From the NCBI GenBank assembly GCA_031292385.1, contig JARLHE010000004.1, forward strand, positions 1 through 64,000: a stretch of 64,000 nt of DNA. Direction: 5' to 3'. Every line of letters starts with the position of its first letter. Position 1 is the first letter of the stretch. This document shows positions 1 through 9,594 of the stretch, one piece after another. The notes under the pieces were generated by a model. It was not told the DNA's origin, did not search any database, and was given only the letters and a program-made list of their open reading frames with translations. The translations under genes were made by a program, and so were the position numbers. This stretch comes from Oligoflexia bacterium. Lineage in GTDB: Bacteria; Bdellovibrionota; UBA1018.

Positions 1-566
1 CCGCCGATCGCGCTCAAATGCAGGTGCTTCGAAAGCGCGCAGACATCGTGATCATGGGCGCATCGACCCTTCGCGCCTATCAAAAATTCTGCGGCGTTCG
101 CGGCGCCCGCCCCCAGCGCCAGCCCGCGAACGCGATTATCAGTCACGGACTCGAAGGCGTGAGCTCGGATCTTCCTTTTTTCGCGGATCCGAAGCTTCGG
201 CGCATCCTTTTCGTCACCCATCCCCTTTCGGCTGCCCGGCAAAAAGCTTTCGGCCGCGGCTCTGAAATCGTTCAGCTCAAACCCCACGGCGCCCCCATCG
301 CCGCGCAGCTCATCGCGGCGCTCAAGAAGCGCGGGTTTGAAAGTATTTTAGTGGAAGGCGGAGGCGGGCTGATGTGGGATTTCGCCTCAAGGAACTTGAT
401 TGACGAATACCATGTCACCCTGACCCCGAAAATCGTGGGAGGGCGCGAGTCTCCAACCCTGGTCGAGGGGGCGGGATTTTCGCCTGCCGAAATTCTCGAG
501 TTAAAGCTGATTCGCTGCAAGAAACTCGGAGACGAGCTCTACCTCACTTATCGCCGCAGGAAATAG
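1..566 (+). CDS. RibD C-terminal-type reductase, 5' end cut by window
   Basis: The reading frame is open to the left edge of the window, so the true start lies outside it; the first in-frame ATG (18) is internal. The visible 187 or so residues match the reductase domain of RibD, the dihydrofolate-reductase-like fold that reduces the ribosylamino-pyrimidine in riboflavin synthesis. Recognisable pieces are the early DRAQMQVLRKRADIVIMGAST stretch (DRA followed by a 'discovers/reserves a name for the compound' type GAST loop), the EGGGGLMWDF motif, and the closing LTPKIVGGRESPTLVEG. Without the N-terminus I cannot say whether it is a bifunctional RibD (with deaminase) or a stand-alone RibD_C-type reductase. 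The next gene downstream is on the other strand. Confidence 0.8.
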   Translation, partial: ADRAQMQVLRKRADIVIMGASTLRAYQKFCGVRGARPQRQPANAIISHGLEGVSSDLPFFADPKLRRILFVTHPLSAARQKAFGRGSEIVQLKPHGAPIAAQLIAALKKRGFESILVEGGGGLMWDFASRNLIDEYHVTLTPKIVGGRESPTLVEGAGFSPAEILELKLIRCKKLGDELYLTYRRRK

Positions 567-571
567 GACTC

Positions 572-787
572 CTAGTTACGCGCCGCACAACTCAGGCCAT
601 TGCTTCCCTGATAGGCGCATCCGGGGCAGGCAGCGACGATATCGCAGCTAAATCTTCTCCAAAGACTAAATGTCGTGCTGCGAAGGCCCCTTTGAAGTAA
701 CAAGATGAGCGAAATCGCCACCGAGAGCATCAAAAGATACTCGACTAATGCTTGCCCGCTCGCATGGATTACTTTGGGCGATTTCAT
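572..787 (-). CDS. Small Flp/TadE-like prepilin-type protein
   Basis: A 71-residue protein starting at the ATG at 787; a longer in-frame ORF reaches 880 but runs into the divergent tlpA-like gene. The N-terminus is short and basic, followed by GQALVEYLLML and a hydrophobic helix. This is the class III (Flp/TadE-type) signal-peptide pattern, where a prepilin peptidase cuts before the hydrophobic segment and a Glu lies at about +5. The C-terminal part contains three Cys residues (DIVAACPGC and near the end) and no known domain. It stands alone, without tad genes nearby. It may be a minor pseudopilin or another secreted small protein; the family call rests on the motif only. Confidence 0.55.
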   Translation of the reverse strand: MKSPKVIHASGQALVEYLLMLSVAISLILLLQRGLRSTTFSLWRRFSCDIVAACPGCAYQGSNGLSCAARN

Positions 788-829
788 AATGAGATTGTAA
801 GGTAGTATTGTACAAAAGAGCTGTAAAAG

Positions 830-1444
830 ATGACAAACGAATCTGAAAAGACCCCCAGTTCTCAGAAAAAAGCCACGCAAATCAAAATGTTGGGCGTTTT
901 ATTCACGGTCGCCGCGATCGTCTTTTTGGCCGGAGGCGCAGCGCTTTGGGTCCGTTCGTTGGGCAGTTTGCAAAAGCCCGCGGCTGAAAAGGGAGGCGCA
1001 CCCGAGGAGCTGAAAATCGGCTCGCAAATCCCGGACTTCACGATGCGCAGATTCGGTGAAAACGACTGGATCAAGCTTTCCGCGCTTCAGAACAAAGTGA
1101 TCATGATCAACTTTTGGGCTTCCTGGTGCGAAGCCTGCGTTGTCGAGATGCCGTCGATCGTCAAGCTCCGCGACGCTTACCGCGCCAAAGGCTTCGAAGT
1201 AGCCGGGATCAACCTGGACGAGACCCCTGACCAAGCGATCCCGCGGCTGGTGAAAAAACTGAATATCGACTTCCCGGTATACACGGACCCCGAAGGCAAA
1301 ATTGCCGAGATTTTCGACGTCCACGCGATCCCACTCACCGTCATTTTGGATTCAAAAAGAAGAATTCTCATGCTTGAAAACGGCGACCGCGACTGGAACA
1401 GCGAAGAAGTCCGTTCGAAACTGGAAAAATGGTTAAGCGGCTGA
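830..1444 (+). CDS. TlpA/ResA-like membrane-anchored thioredoxin
   Basis: A 204-residue protein with one N-terminal membrane helix (about residues 19-43) and a thioredoxin-fold domain of the TlpA/ResA/AhpC-TSA type outside the membrane. The active site is NFWASWCEACVVEMPS with Cys100 and Cys103. The later cis-proline region reads DVHAIPLTVILD. Such proteins reduce disulfides in periplasmic cytochrome c or cupredoxin maturation. Start ATG 830 is preceded by an AT-rich intergenic segment. The stop TGA overlaps the preferred ATG of the next gene (TGATG at 1442-1446), so the two are probably translationally coupled. Confidence 0.88.
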   Translation: MTNESEKTPSSQKKATQIKMLGVLFTVAAIVFLAGGAALWVRSLGSLQKPAAEKGGAPEELKIGSQIPDFTMRRFGENDWIKLSALQNKVIMINFWASWCEACVVEMPSIVKLRDAYRAKGFEVAGINLDETPDQAIPRLVKKLNIDFPVYTDPEGKIAEIFDVHAIPLTVILDSKRRILMLENGDRDWNSEEVRSKLEKWLSG

Positions 1445-2178
1445 TGGGATTACACATAGACACCACCCAAGCACAAACCGTTGAATACGCCGGCGCGAAA
1501 GGCAAAGGCCCTTGTAGGCGCCAGCCGGGCACGATCCCGGGAATCGAGCTACCGCTGATCGTTACGGATGAAAACAGGATTATCGCCGGTTTTCTGCTTT
1601 TCTCGGCCGCCAGCGTTCTCTACCTGCTTTCCAATCACTTTCCGATTCTCGAGCCCCGGCAGCTTCCGATGTGGGCCTGGGACCGCACGATTCCTTTTTT
1701 GCCCCATACGATCTGGATCTACATCAGCGAATATATCTACTTCGTCCTCATCTATTGCCTTTGCAGGAACACGGTGAATCTGAACAAGTATCTCTATTCG
1801 TTCATCTCGCTTCAGAGCGTCAGCGTGCTGATTTTCATGCTTTGGCCGACCACTTATCCGCGCGAGCTTTATCCGGTCCCTGAAGGCCTGGGCTTTTGGA
1901 CGAATTTGGCTTGGACGACCTTGCGAGTCGGAGACAATCCCGGCAACTGCTGCCCGAGCTTGCATGTCAGCAGCGTACTCCTCTGCGGAATGCTGTTTCT
2001 CAACGAACAACGCCGCAAATTGCCGTTTTTCCTCGCCTGGGGAACGGCGATCGCGGTCTCGACGCTCACCACGAAGCAACACTACATCATCGACGTGATG
2101 ACCGGCATCGCCATGGCGTGCCTGTTTCATTGGATTTTCAATTACAAAGTCTGCTACCGCCCCCTAAAAAAAGTCTGA
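1444..2178 (+). CDS. PAP2-family membrane phosphatase/transferase
   Basis: About 244 residues with five to six predicted membrane helices. The conserved PAP2 motifs are present late in the protein: CPSLHVSS (about residues 170-177, phosphate-handling Ser-His) and TKQHYIIDVMTG (catalytic His and Asp). The layout resembles the inositolphosphotransferase/Aur1-like branch of the superfamily more than classic BacA/PgpB enzymes. I chose ATG 1444 because it overlaps the upstream stop; an in-frame ATG at 1429 lies inside the upstream gene. The 3' end overlaps the convergent HNH nuclease gene by 15 bases. A lipid phosphatase or headgroup transferase is likely; the substrate cannot be read from sequence. 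Confidence 0.75.
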   Translation: MGLHIDTTQAQTVEYAGAKGKGPCRRQPGTIPGIELPLIVTDENRIIAGFLLFSAASVLYLLSNHFPILEPRQLPMWAWDRTIPFLPHTIWIYISEYIYFVLIYCLCRNTVNLNKYLYSFISLQSVSVLIFMLWPTTYPRELYPVPEGLGFWTNLAWTTLRVGDNPGNCCPSLHVSSVLLCGMLFLNEQRRKLPFFLAWGTAIAVSTLTTKQHYIIDVMTGIAMACLFHWIFNYKVCYRPLKKV

Positions 2179-3018
2179 GTGCTGAAGCCGGTGATGAGCC
2201 GCGCAAAGCGTGATCAGGTTATCCGGAGTATTCAGCCCGCCATCGCTCACATGAATTTTATGATGAATCTGGGTCCATCGTGTCTGGTTGCATCTCTTGC
2301 CGTTCGTGACGTGGGTGCATTTTCGCTGATCTCTTTTATTCACCTGATGCAAGATCTCCGCGGGAATTGGCACACGAACTCGTCGCGTGACGAGTCTTTT
2401 GATCGCCACGCTCGGATTTTTCGCACGCCTGGCTTTTTCCACCGGATCATGACGATCTAAATACTCCGCCGTCATGGCTTCAATCGTTTCTTCCAAACTC
2501 ACCGGACGCGACCGCTTTTGACTGAGAAGATCTTGAACGCGTCTTAGTTTTTCCAACTCCGACTCCGAAATCCCCAATTCAAGCTTGAACCGATCTTCGG
2601 TCACATAGGCTGCGCGCTCTTGAACCGCCTCTTGCAGCCTGACTTTGACGATTTCCTTTTCGAGCTCGCGGCTCGAAAGTTCACTCGCTTTTTTGATCCA
2701 ATCGCTTTTGTTTTCTGGGGTCAGAACGGCCGCCACCCGCCGGGCGTTCGAGAGAGTCATGGCTCCGGATTGCATCTGGATTTTCAATTCCGGAACTTGG
2801 CGCGCTTTTCTGGCAACCGTGATGAGCGCATATGCCGCATTTTCAGAAAGGCCCAGTTCGCGGGTCACATAAGCGAAAAGACTTGCATGCCCCCGCGCGA
2901 GAAAAACCCGATGCTCTTCAGCCTGTTGCAGAACTTCAATCAGTTCGGATTCAGATTTTTTATAACGAGTGGAAATCTCGATGGCCTTTGAGTGGATACG
3001 ATCAATGGCGGAATTCAT
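2164..3018 (-). CDS. HNH endonuclease-motif protein, copy 1
   Basis: A 284-residue protein with an N-terminal helical region (about 1-200) containing the pattern LFAYVTRELGLSENAAYALI and MQSGAMTLSNARRVAAVL, and a C-terminal HNH module. The module has a zinc-type CTH...CNQ pair, QIHHKIHVSDGG, NTPDNLITLC and a final HH. The same architecture recurs at 13915-14841, so these are paralogues. DUF222-like HNH proteins with this layout occur in many copies in Bdellovibrio-type genomes; their role is unknown and they may be selfish. The gene lies between PAP2 (3' ends overlap by 15 bases) and the hut operon. The upstream 100 bases are AT-rich, unlike the surroundings. Confidence 0.8.
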   Translation of the reverse strand: MNSAIDRIHSKAIEISTRYKKSESELIEVLQQAEEHRVFLARGHASLFAYVTRELGLSENAAYALITVARKARQVPELKIQMQSGAMTLSNARRVAAVLTPENKSDWIKKASELSSRELEKEIVKVRLQEAVQERAAYVTEDRFKLELGISESELEKLRRVQDLLSQKRSRPVSLEETIEAMTAEYLDRHDPVEKARRAKNPSVAIKRLVTRRVRVPIPAEILHQVNKRDQRKCTHVTNGKRCNQTRWTQIHHKIHVSDGGLNTPDNLITLCAAHHRLQHSDFF

Positions 3019-3127
3019 GAATACCTCGTTCTATAAAATTTTAATTGAATTTAAAGAACGATAGGCGGCGGAAGTTCAAAACAATTACGAATTCCTATCG
3101 AGGCATTGTGAATATAACACAAAAAGA

Positions 3128-4339
3128 TCACCAAGCGAAGCGATAATACGCCTCTTCAAAACGCGCGAACGGCAGGATCGTGAAATCCGCATCGAGGCCG
3201 GGCTCGAGCGTGCCTTTGCGATCGTGCAAGCCCAAAGCCTTGGCTGCGTTGTAAGTGACCGCCGCTAAGATCTCGGCGCGGGTCATGCCGAGATAAAGCG
3301 CCGCGATCGTCATGACCGCCGGCAAATTCAATGTCATGCAAGTGCCGGGATTAAAATCAGTCGAGAGCGCGACGCAAGCGCCGGCTTGAATGAGCTTGCG
3401 CGCCGGGGCATGTGGAGCTTTGAGATAAAACGCGGTTCCCGGCAAAAGCACGGCGACCGTATTGGACGAAGCGAGCTTGGCGATGCCGCGATCGGAAATT
3501 TTCAAAAGATGATCGGCGGACAGGCAGTTCAAGTCGGCTGCAAGCGCGGCCGATTCGGTGTTAACCAATTCATCGGCGTGCATCTTGACCGCGAGGCCCA
3601 GCTCACGCGCGCGCGCCAGAACGAGCTTCGCTTCTTCCAAAGTATAAAAACCTTGGTCGACAAAAATGTCGCAAGCATCGGCTAATTTTCTACGCGTGAC
3701 TTCCGGAAGCATTTTATCGAGAAGATCGGAAAGATACTCCTCGCGCGTACGATCTTTCGGAAAATCGTGCGCACCCAGAAACGTGGAACGAAAAGTCATC
3801 TCCGGAAAGCGTTTTTTCAGGCGGGCGATCACTTGCAGGACTTTGAGCTCGGCTTCAAAAGAAAGTCCGTAACCGCTCTTGATCTCAAGCGTGCGGACAC
3901 CGTAGCTCTCGGATTCCTTCACCCGCGCGATGGCCAGTTTTTCAAGCTCGGCGATACTCGCCTCGCGAGTGGCCCGAACGGTCGTAAGAATCCCTCCGCC
4001 TCGTGCCGCGATTTCCTCGTAACTCACGCCCCCGCAACGCAGCGCGAACTCGTCCGAGCGATCGCCCGCGAAAACAAGATGGGTGTGACAATCCACGAAT
4101 CCGGGCACGACCGCCCGAAGCCCCTTCAAATCGACCTTCTTGGCGCGCGCGAATTTCTTGGGAAGCTTCGCCGTCGGCCCCACCCACTCGATCTCGCGGC
4201 CCGTGCGGGTCACTGAATAAACCAGCGCGCCGTCCTTGATTCGCCCCAGATCTTCTTCCGCGACATGACGGCCGTCTTTGACGCGAATTCCGGCGCCAGT
4301 CAGAAGCTCGCTTGCGTGGACGATCGCTTGATTGGCCAT
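3128..4339 (-). CDS. hutI: Imidazolonepropionase
   Basis: A 403-residue amidohydrolase that opens 4-imidazolone-5-propionate to N-formimino-L-glutamate, third step of histidine degradation. Seen in the sequence: the metal-binding FVDCHTHLVFAGDR near residue 85, SGYGLSFEAELK, STFLGAHDFP, KMHADEL, and ALSTDFNPGTCMTLNLP near the end. Length is normal for the family. It is the last gene of a four-gene reverse run; its ATG abuts the hutU stop. No formiminoglutamate hydrolase (HutG/HutF) lies in the window. Confidence 0.96.
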   Translation of the reverse strand: MANQAIVHASELLTGAGIRVKDGRHVAEEDLGRIKDGALVYSVTRTGREIEWVGPTAKLPKKFARAKKVDLKGLRAVVPGFVDCHTHLVFAGDRSDEFALRCGGVSYEEIAARGGGILTTVRATREASIAELEKLAIARVKESESYGVRTLEIKSGYGLSFEAELKVLQVIARLKKRFPEMTFRSTFLGAHDFPKDRTREEYLSDLLDKMLPEVTRRKLADACDIFVDQGFYTLEEAKLVLARARELGLAVKMHADELVNTESAALAADLNCLSADHLLKISDRGIAKLASSNTVAVLLPGTAFYLKAPHAPARKLIQAGACVALSTDFNPGTCMTLNLPAVMTIAALYLGMTRAEILAAVTYNAAKALGLHDRKGTLEPGLDADFTILPFARFEEAYYRFAW

Positions 4340-6004
4340 TTACTTTTTCAGCATCGGAATCGAGCCGCCGCGATCGGCGAAAGCGCCGGCGCCGATCTTT
4401 TGGGCGATTTCATAGCCCGCATCCGCGTGGCGAACGATGCCCATTCCGCAGTCGGAGTTGAGCACGCGAGTGAGGCGCCAATCAGCGTCCTTCGTGCCGT
4501 CGGCCACGACGACCATTCCCGAATGGATCGAGTAACCGATGCCCACGCCGCCTCCATGATGGAGGCTGACCCAGGACGCGCCGTTCACGGAATTCACCAG
4601 TGCGTTCAAGATCGGCCAATCGGCCACCGCATCCGAGCCGTCTTTCATGCTTTCGGTTTCGCGATTCGGGGAGGCAACCGAACCGCAATCCAAATGATCG
4701 CGGCCGATCACGATCGGCGCTTTCACTTTTCCGGAACGCACCAGCTCGTTGAAAAGCATGCCGGCTTTTTCGCGCTGCCCGTAGCCGAGCCAGCAGATTC
4801 GGGCGGGTAACCCCTGAAACTGGATTCTTTCCTGCGCCATGGAAATCCAGCGCACCAAACCACGATCTTCCGGAAACAATTCCATGATCGCTTCATCGGT
4901 CACGCGAATATCCTCGGGATCGCCCGAAAGCGCCGCCCATCGGAACGGGCCGCGGCCCTCGCAAAACTGGGGACGGATATAGGCGGGAACGAATCCCGGG
5001 AAGTCGAACGCGTTTTTAACGCCGGCTTTGACGGCTTGCGCGCGAATATTGTTCCCATAATCAAACACATGAGCGCCTCTGCGGCCAAACTCCAGCATCG
5101 CCTCGACATGGCGGCCCATGCTTGCGATCGAACGCTCGACATAGGCCTTGGGATCGCGAGTTCTCAGCTCAAGGGCCTGCTCCAAGGTCATGCCCGCGGG
5201 GATGTAACCATTGAGCTCGTCGTGCGCGCTCGTTTGATCGGTCACAAGATCGGGCATGAAACCGCGCTTCAAAAGCTCCCAATGAACTTCGGCCGCGTTG
5301 CCGATCAAGCCGATCGAGCGGCCTTTTTTGGCCTTTTTCGCGGCCTCGACGCGCTGGAGAGCGTCGTCGATCGAATCCGCCATCTCATCGAGATAGCGCG
5401 TTTCAAGCCGGCGCTTCGCCCGCGTCGGATCGACTTCGATATTGAGCGAGACCGCTCCCGCCATCGATGCGGCCAGAGGCTGCGCTCCTCCCATGCCGCC
5501 CAGGCCCGCAGTCAGAACCACGCGGCCACCGAGCTCGCCGCCGTAGTGCTGGCGTCCCGCCTCGGCAAAAGTCTCGTACGTACCCTGCACGATGCCTTGG
5601 GTCCCGATATAAATCCAAGACCCGGCGGTCATCTGGCCGTACATCATCAGGCCTTTGTCTTCGAGCTCCCGGAAGTACTCCCAGGTCGCCCACTTCGGAA
5701 CCAGCATGCTGTTCGAGAGAAGCACGCGGGGCGCGAGCGGATGAGTCGGCATCACGGCGACCGGCTTTCCGCTCTGAATCAGGAGCGTCTGATCGTCGCG
5801 CAATTCACGCAGGGATTTGACGATCGCATCGAAGCATTCCCAGTTGCGCGCGGCCTTGCCGCTGCCGCCGTAAACGACGAGATCCTGCGGGCGCTCCGCT
5901 ACTTCCGGATCCAGGTTGTTCATCAGCATGCGCAAAGCCGCCTCTTGCTGCCAGCCTCGGCAGCTGAGCTGATTTCCGCGTGGAGCACGAAGGGTTCGGG
6001 TCAT
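4340..6004 (-). CDS. hutU: Urocanate hydratase
   Basis: A 554-residue urocanase that hydrates urocanate to imidazolonepropionate using tightly bound NAD+. Characteristic stretches include [16 protein letters not shown], the NAD-related glycine region [52 protein letters not shown] and [18 protein letters not shown], with near-full length for the family. The start ATG overlaps the hutH stop (ATGA), and the stop abuts the hutI start, so expression is coupled to both neighbours. Confidence 0.96.
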   Translation of the reverse strand: MTRTLRAPRGNQLSCRGWQQEAALRMLMNNLDPEVAERPQDLVVYGGSGKAARNWECFDAIVKSLRELRDDQTLLIQSGKPVAVMPTHPLAPRVLLSNSMLVPKWATWEYFRELEDKGLMMYGQMTAGSWIYIGTQGIVQGTYETFAEAGRQHYGGELGGRVVLTAGLGGMGGAQPLAASMAGAVSLNIEVDPTRAKRRLETRYLDEMADSIDDALQRVEAAKKAKKGRSIGLIGNAAEVHWELLKRGFMPDLVTDQTSAHDELNGYIPAGMTLEQALELRTRDPKAYVERSIASMGRHVEAMLEFGRRGAHVFDYGNNIRAQAVKAGVKNAFDFPGFVPAYIRPQFCEGRGPFRWAALSGDPEDIRVTDEAIMELFPEDRGLVRWISMAQERIQFQGLPARICWLGYGQREKAGMLFNELVRSGKVKAPIVIGRDHLDCGSVASPNRETESMKDGSDAVADWPILNALVNSVNGASWVSLHHGGGVGIGYSIHSGMVVVADGTKDADWRLTRVLNSDCGMGIVRHADAGYEIAQKIGAGAFADRGGSIPMLKK

Positions 6005-7530
6005 GCGAGTCCTTTCGAAACGATTTCCGCCAGATCGTAAGAATCGATCAATCCTTCCAAATAAGCCAGATCATCATGAAACGAGCGATCGACTGGCGCG
6101 AAAGCGACTTTCTTCCGGATCACGCCGTAAAGCTTCTCGATGGCCCGGGAGCTCTTTAGCGGGCGCAAGAAGTCCAAACCTTGCGCGGCCGCGAGGAGCT
6201 CCATCGCCAGCACGCGGCGGGCATTCTGGGTCACCTTAGCGGCCTTGCGTGCCGCCCAGGCGCCCATGCTCACATGATCTTCTTTATCGGCCGAGGTCGG
6301 AATCGTATCGACGCTCGCCGGATGACAGAGCGTCTTGTTCTCAGAAACAATCGCGGCGGCCGCGACTTGAATGATCATGAAACCGCTGTTCAGGCCGCCT
6401 TTGGGAGTCAAAAACGCCGGCAGGTCGGAAATCGCCGGGTTCACGAGCTTTTCGAGCCGCTGCTCGGAGATGCTGGCGATTTCCGCGATCGAGATCGCGA
6501 GCAGGTCCATGGCGATAGCGACGATCTGGCCGTGGAAATTACCGCCGGATAGAATTTTCTTCTCCTCCGGAAAAACGAGCGGGTTATCGGTCACGGCGTT
6601 CACTTCGCGCTCCAGCACCTGGCGCACGAAACTCAGCGCATCGCGGGACGCCCCGTGCACCTGCGGAATGCAGCGCAAGCTGTAAGGATCCTGCACCTTG
6701 CCGCAATTCTCATGGCTCTTGGAAATCTCGGATTTTCCGCCGCCCAGAAGAAGCGACCGCATTCGCTTCGCCGTGGCAACCTGGCCGGGATGGGGACGCA
6801 CGGAGTGGATCTCCGGCTCGAACGCCGTGGCCGTTCCGCGCATGGCCTCGATCGACATCGCGCCGGCGGCGTCCGCGACGTCGCAAAGATGCTCGGCCTC
6901 GAGCAAGGTCAACGCGCCGATCGCGGTCATGAATTGCGTGCCGTTAATGAGCGCCAAGCCTTCCTTGGGCCCCAAGCGAATCGGCTTGAGACCGGCCGCG
7001 GCCAGCGCTTTCGCGCCGGACATTTCGCGTCCTTTGTAGCGGGCTTTGCCTTCGCCGATCAAAACCAGGGCCAAATGGGACAAAGGAGCCAGATCGCCGC
7101 TCGCTCCGACGGAGCCTTGCTCCGGAATCACCGGATGCACACCGCGATTCAAAAGAGCCAGGATCTGCTCAACCAGCTTGCGGCTCACGCCCGAGTGGCC
7201 GATCGCGAGATTGGCCGCGCGCAAAAGCAGCATCGCGCGCACGTAACTATCCGCGAGACCCGGCCCCACGCCGCAGGCGTGCGAACGAAGCAGGTTGTAC
7301 TGAAGGGTTTCGATGTCTTTATCTTCGATACGGACGTTCGATAAAAGACCGAAGCCCGTGTTGATGCCGTACATAGTCTTTCCGCTGGCCACTTCGGCGC
7401 GCAAAAAGCGATGGGCTTTTTCGATTCGGGTGACCGCGGCCGGCGAAAGCGCCACCTGCCGGTGATGAAGGGCGACGTCACGGATGTCTTCGAGACTCAG
7501 AGGCTTTACGCCGAGCTTGAGAGTTTGCAT
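6001..7530 (-). CDS. hutH: Histidine ammonia-lyase
   Basis: A 509-residue lyase that removes ammonia from L-histidine to give urocanate. The Ala143-Ser144-Gly145 triad (in [14 protein letters not shown]) is the site that cyclises into the MIO electrophile. [14 protein letters not shown] near residue 53 and the later [18 protein letters not shown] region (here [15 protein letters not shown]) are also diagnostic. The stop overlaps the hutU start by 4 bases, and one base separates the ATG from the rpe stop. First committed enzyme of the hut operon here. Confidence 0.97.
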   Translation of the reverse strand: MQTLKLGVKPLSLEDIRDVALHHRQVALSPAAVTRIEKAHRFLRAEVASGKTMYGINTGFGLLSNVRIEDKDIETLQYNLLRSHACGVGPGLADSYVRAMLLLRAANLAIGHSGVSRKLVEQILALLNRGVHPVIPEQGSVGASGDLAPLSHLALVLIGEGKARYKGREMSGAKALAAAGLKPIRLGPKEGLALINGTQFMTAIGALTLLEAEHLCDVADAAGAMSIEAMRGTATAFEPEIHSVRPHPGQVATAKRMRSLLLGGGKSEISKSHENCGKVQDPYSLRCIPQVHGASRDALSFVRQVLEREVNAVTDNPLVFPEEKKILSGGNFHGQIVAIAMDLLAISIAEIASISEQRLEKLVNPAISDLPAFLTPKGGLNSGFMIIQVAAAAIVSENKTLCHPASVDTIPTSADKEDHVSMGAWAARKAAKVTQNARRVLAMELLAAAQGLDFLRPLKSSRAIEKLYGVIRKKVAFAPVDRSFHDDLAYLEGLIDSYDLAEIVSKGLA

Positions 7531-7531
7531 T

Positions 7532-8215
7532 TTACAATTTGCTCCTCAGGTCTTGGATCGCGCGGGCGCGATCGGAATGTCCGAAAATAGCCGAGCCGGC
7601 GACAAAACAATCCACCCCTGCCCGGCGAAGCCTGCCGATATTATCAGCTTTCACGCCGCCGTCGACCTCGATCAGGAATTTCCGGTGCGCGCGGCCTTCC
7701 GTCAAACGCTCGATCTTCGAGATCGTCGACTCAATAAACCTCTGCCCGCCGAATCCCGGATTCACGCTCATGATGAGCACGAGATCGACGTCGTCGAGAA
7801 CCTCCTCAATGGTCGTGAGCGAGGTGGACGGGCAGAGCGAAACCCCGGCCTTGCATCCGGCTTCACGGATCAATCCCACCAGTCGATGCAGATGCGTGGT
7901 CGCCTCGACATGCACCGTGATTAAATCCGCGCCGGCTTGAGCGAAAGCATCGATCCACTTCTCCGGCTCGGAAACCATCAGATGGCAATCGAGCGGCAGC
8001 TTCGTGTGCGGCCGAATCGCTTCGACGACCATCGGCCCAATGGTCAGATTGGGGACAAAGTGGCCATCCATGACATCGACATGGATCCAATCCGCACCCG
8101 CCTTTTCGACCGCCGCGACTTCGGCAGCCAGCCGGGAAAAGTCAGCCGATAAAATGGACGGGGCGATGATCGCCCTTTTCGTAGGAATGGTAATCGCGTT
8201 CTTCTTTAAAGCCAT
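7532..8215 (-). CDS. rpe: Ribulose-phosphate 3-epimerase
   Basis: A 227-residue TIM-barrel enzyme interconverting ribulose 5-phosphate and xylulose 5-phosphate. Motifs seen: APSILSADFSRL, the metal-binding HVDVMDGHFVPNLTIGP, DCHLMVSEPEKWI, LIMSVNPGFGGQRFI and IEVDGGV. The N-terminus has an extra 12 residues or so before APSILS. It heads the hut run with a single-base gap to hutH, an unusual partner for histidine degradation; probably an operon of convenience rather than a shared pathway. Confidence 0.95.
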   Translation of the reverse strand: MALKKNAITIPTKRAIIAPSILSADFSRLAAEVAAVEKAGADWIHVDVMDGHFVPNLTIGPMVVEAIRPHTKLPLDCHLMVSEPEKWIDAFAQAGADLITVHVEATTHLHRLVGLIREAGCKAGVSLCPSTSLTTIEEVLDDVDLVLIMSVNPGFGGQRFIESTISKIERLTEGRAHRKFLIEVDGGVKADNIGRLRRAGVDCFVAGSAIFGHSDRARAIQDLRSKL

Positions 8216-8271
8216 AATTTGACCACCATCCTTACCAAAAAAAATGAGGTTGATGGTATCTTAAAGCCACG

Positions 8272-9453
8272 GTGAATCGATTTTCGTTGAAAAATATCTT
8301 ACTGGGGTCCCTGGGACTGGTTTTATCGCAGGTGGCGATTACGCTGGCGCTGGCCCCCGGAAACTCGCTCGCCGAGCGGTACCTGGCCCTCAACAACTGG
8401 GATAGTTTTCACTATCGCCGTATTGCCGAAACGGGCTATACACTGCCGCCCTCGGGCGTGATTACGAGCGATTCCATCCATCAGGGACTGGCGAACGCCG
8501 TATTTTTCCCGGGTTATCCGATCCTGGTGCGGCTTGCCTCCCAAGCGACGGAAATATCAGTTCCCTGGATGCTCCCCCTTCTGGCGCAACTCGCGGCTTT
8601 TGTCTTTTGGCTTTATTTACTCCTCTATCTGCGCGCGCACGGAAGTAGTGCCCGCCGAGCCCTATCGACGGTCGCGATCATTGCCCTGCATCCTGCCGCC
8701 TACTATTTGGTCGCGGGATATTCCGAGTCGCTTTTCCTAGCCATGATGATGGGTTTTTTATACTGGAGCGAGGGCTCCGGATGGAAACGCGCAATCGCCG
8801 CCGCCCACGGCCTGATGATGTCGGCGACGCGAATCGTGGCTTTCGCCCCGGCCGCCTATCCGTTTTTCAAAAGCCTTGATGCCGCCGATCTCAAGGCCCC
8901 CGGCAAAGCGCTAATCCGCCATTGGAAAGAAGTGCTGCTCGGGATTTCGGCGATTGCAGGCGCGATTCTGTTTTTCGCCTATTGCCAGCTTCGTTTCGGC
9001 CAATGGGATCTTTACTTCAAGCTTGAGAAAATCGGCTGGGGCAATGAGCGCCTCTGGCTCGCGATCTTCAACCCGCTCTCGTACGTGCCGCATTTTTTCT
9101 TCGAGAACTTCTGGGACTCGCTGAACCGCCTGGCCGTGACTTGGACCGCGGCTCATCTTTGGGTGACCGCTCGCGACGATCGCAAGTTGGGCTTTCGGGA
9201 CTGGCCGCTTTGGATTACGGCCTTTTTGCTTTTCTACATTCCGGTGACCGGCAAAGCGAGCGCGCATCTCGAAAGCATGCTGCGCTACACTTTACCGGTC
9301 ACCGTTCTCTTACTGGTTTTACAGGCAACGCAGTTTCCTGATCGCGCCGTCTTTCAACGCCGCCCCAAAACCGCTTACGTTCTCGCGTTGGTCTCGTTGG
9401 CGCTGCAGTGTTGGTGCGCTTATCGGTTCCTGCGCGGACGCTGGATCGCTTAG
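8272..9453 (+). CDS. PIG-V/Gpi18-like GT-C mannosyltransferase
   Basis: A 393-residue polytopic membrane protein. The first external loop has the GT-C acidic motif LNNWDSFHYRRIAETGY. Downstream come FFPGYPILVRL and HPAAYYLVAGYSESLFLA, matching the eukaryotic PIG-V/Gpi18 second mannosyltransferase family, which bacteria also carry. Such enzymes take sugar from a polyprenyl-phosphate donor on the periplasmic side. The start is GTG 8272. The 3' end is followed by the long palindrome 9461-9571. Acceptor unknown; lipid A or an envelope glycolipid is a reasonable guess given the other GT-C genes close by. Confidence 0.75.
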   Translation: MNRFSLKNILLGSLGLVLSQVAITLALAPGNSLAERYLALNNWDSFHYRRIAETGYTLPPSGVITSDSIHQGLANAVFFPGYPILVRLASQATEISVPWMLPLLAQLAAFVFWLYLLLYLRAHGSSARRALSTVAIIALHPAAYYLVAGYSESLFLAMMMGFLYWSEGSGWKRAIAAAHGLMMSATRIVAFAPAAYPFFKSLDAADLKAPGKALIRHWKEVLLGISAIAGAILFFAYCQLRFGQWDLYFKLEKIGWGNERLWLAIFNPLSYVPHFFFENFWDSLNRLAVTWTAAHLWVTARDDRKLGFRDWPLWITAFLLFYIPVTGKASAHLESMLRYTLPVTVLLLVLQATQFPDRAVFQRRPKTAYVLALVSLALQCWCAYRFLRGRWIA

Positions 9454-9460
9454 GTTAAGC

Positions 9461-9571
9461 GCGGATTTTGCCCTGAATACTTCGTCGCTTTTTGCGAAAA
9501 AATCCTCACATACTGTCGTGTATGCTCCGGTTTTTTCGCAAAAAAGCTCCTTGTCTCAGGGCAAAATCCGC
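9461..9571. terminator. 111-bp nested hairpin between convergent genes
   Basis: Perfect outer arms of 16 bases (GCGGATTTTGCCCTGA at 9461-9476 and its complement at 9556-9571) enclose inner arms GCTTTTTGCGAAAAAATCC (9487-9505) and GGTTTTTTCGCAAAAAAGC (9529-9547). The centre has a small CATAC/GTATG stem. It lies midway between the ends of the convergent genes at 9453 and 9595 and has T-runs on both strands, so it can act as a bidirectional transcription terminator. Its length and nested design exceed an ordinary terminator. Confidence 0.8.
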
Positions 9572-9594
9572 TACTTAACAAGCTGGGCCCGTAA

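Noticed and set aside
5036..6040. 334-codon open frame on the plus strand
   Set aside because: Antisense to hutU; no recognised motifs.
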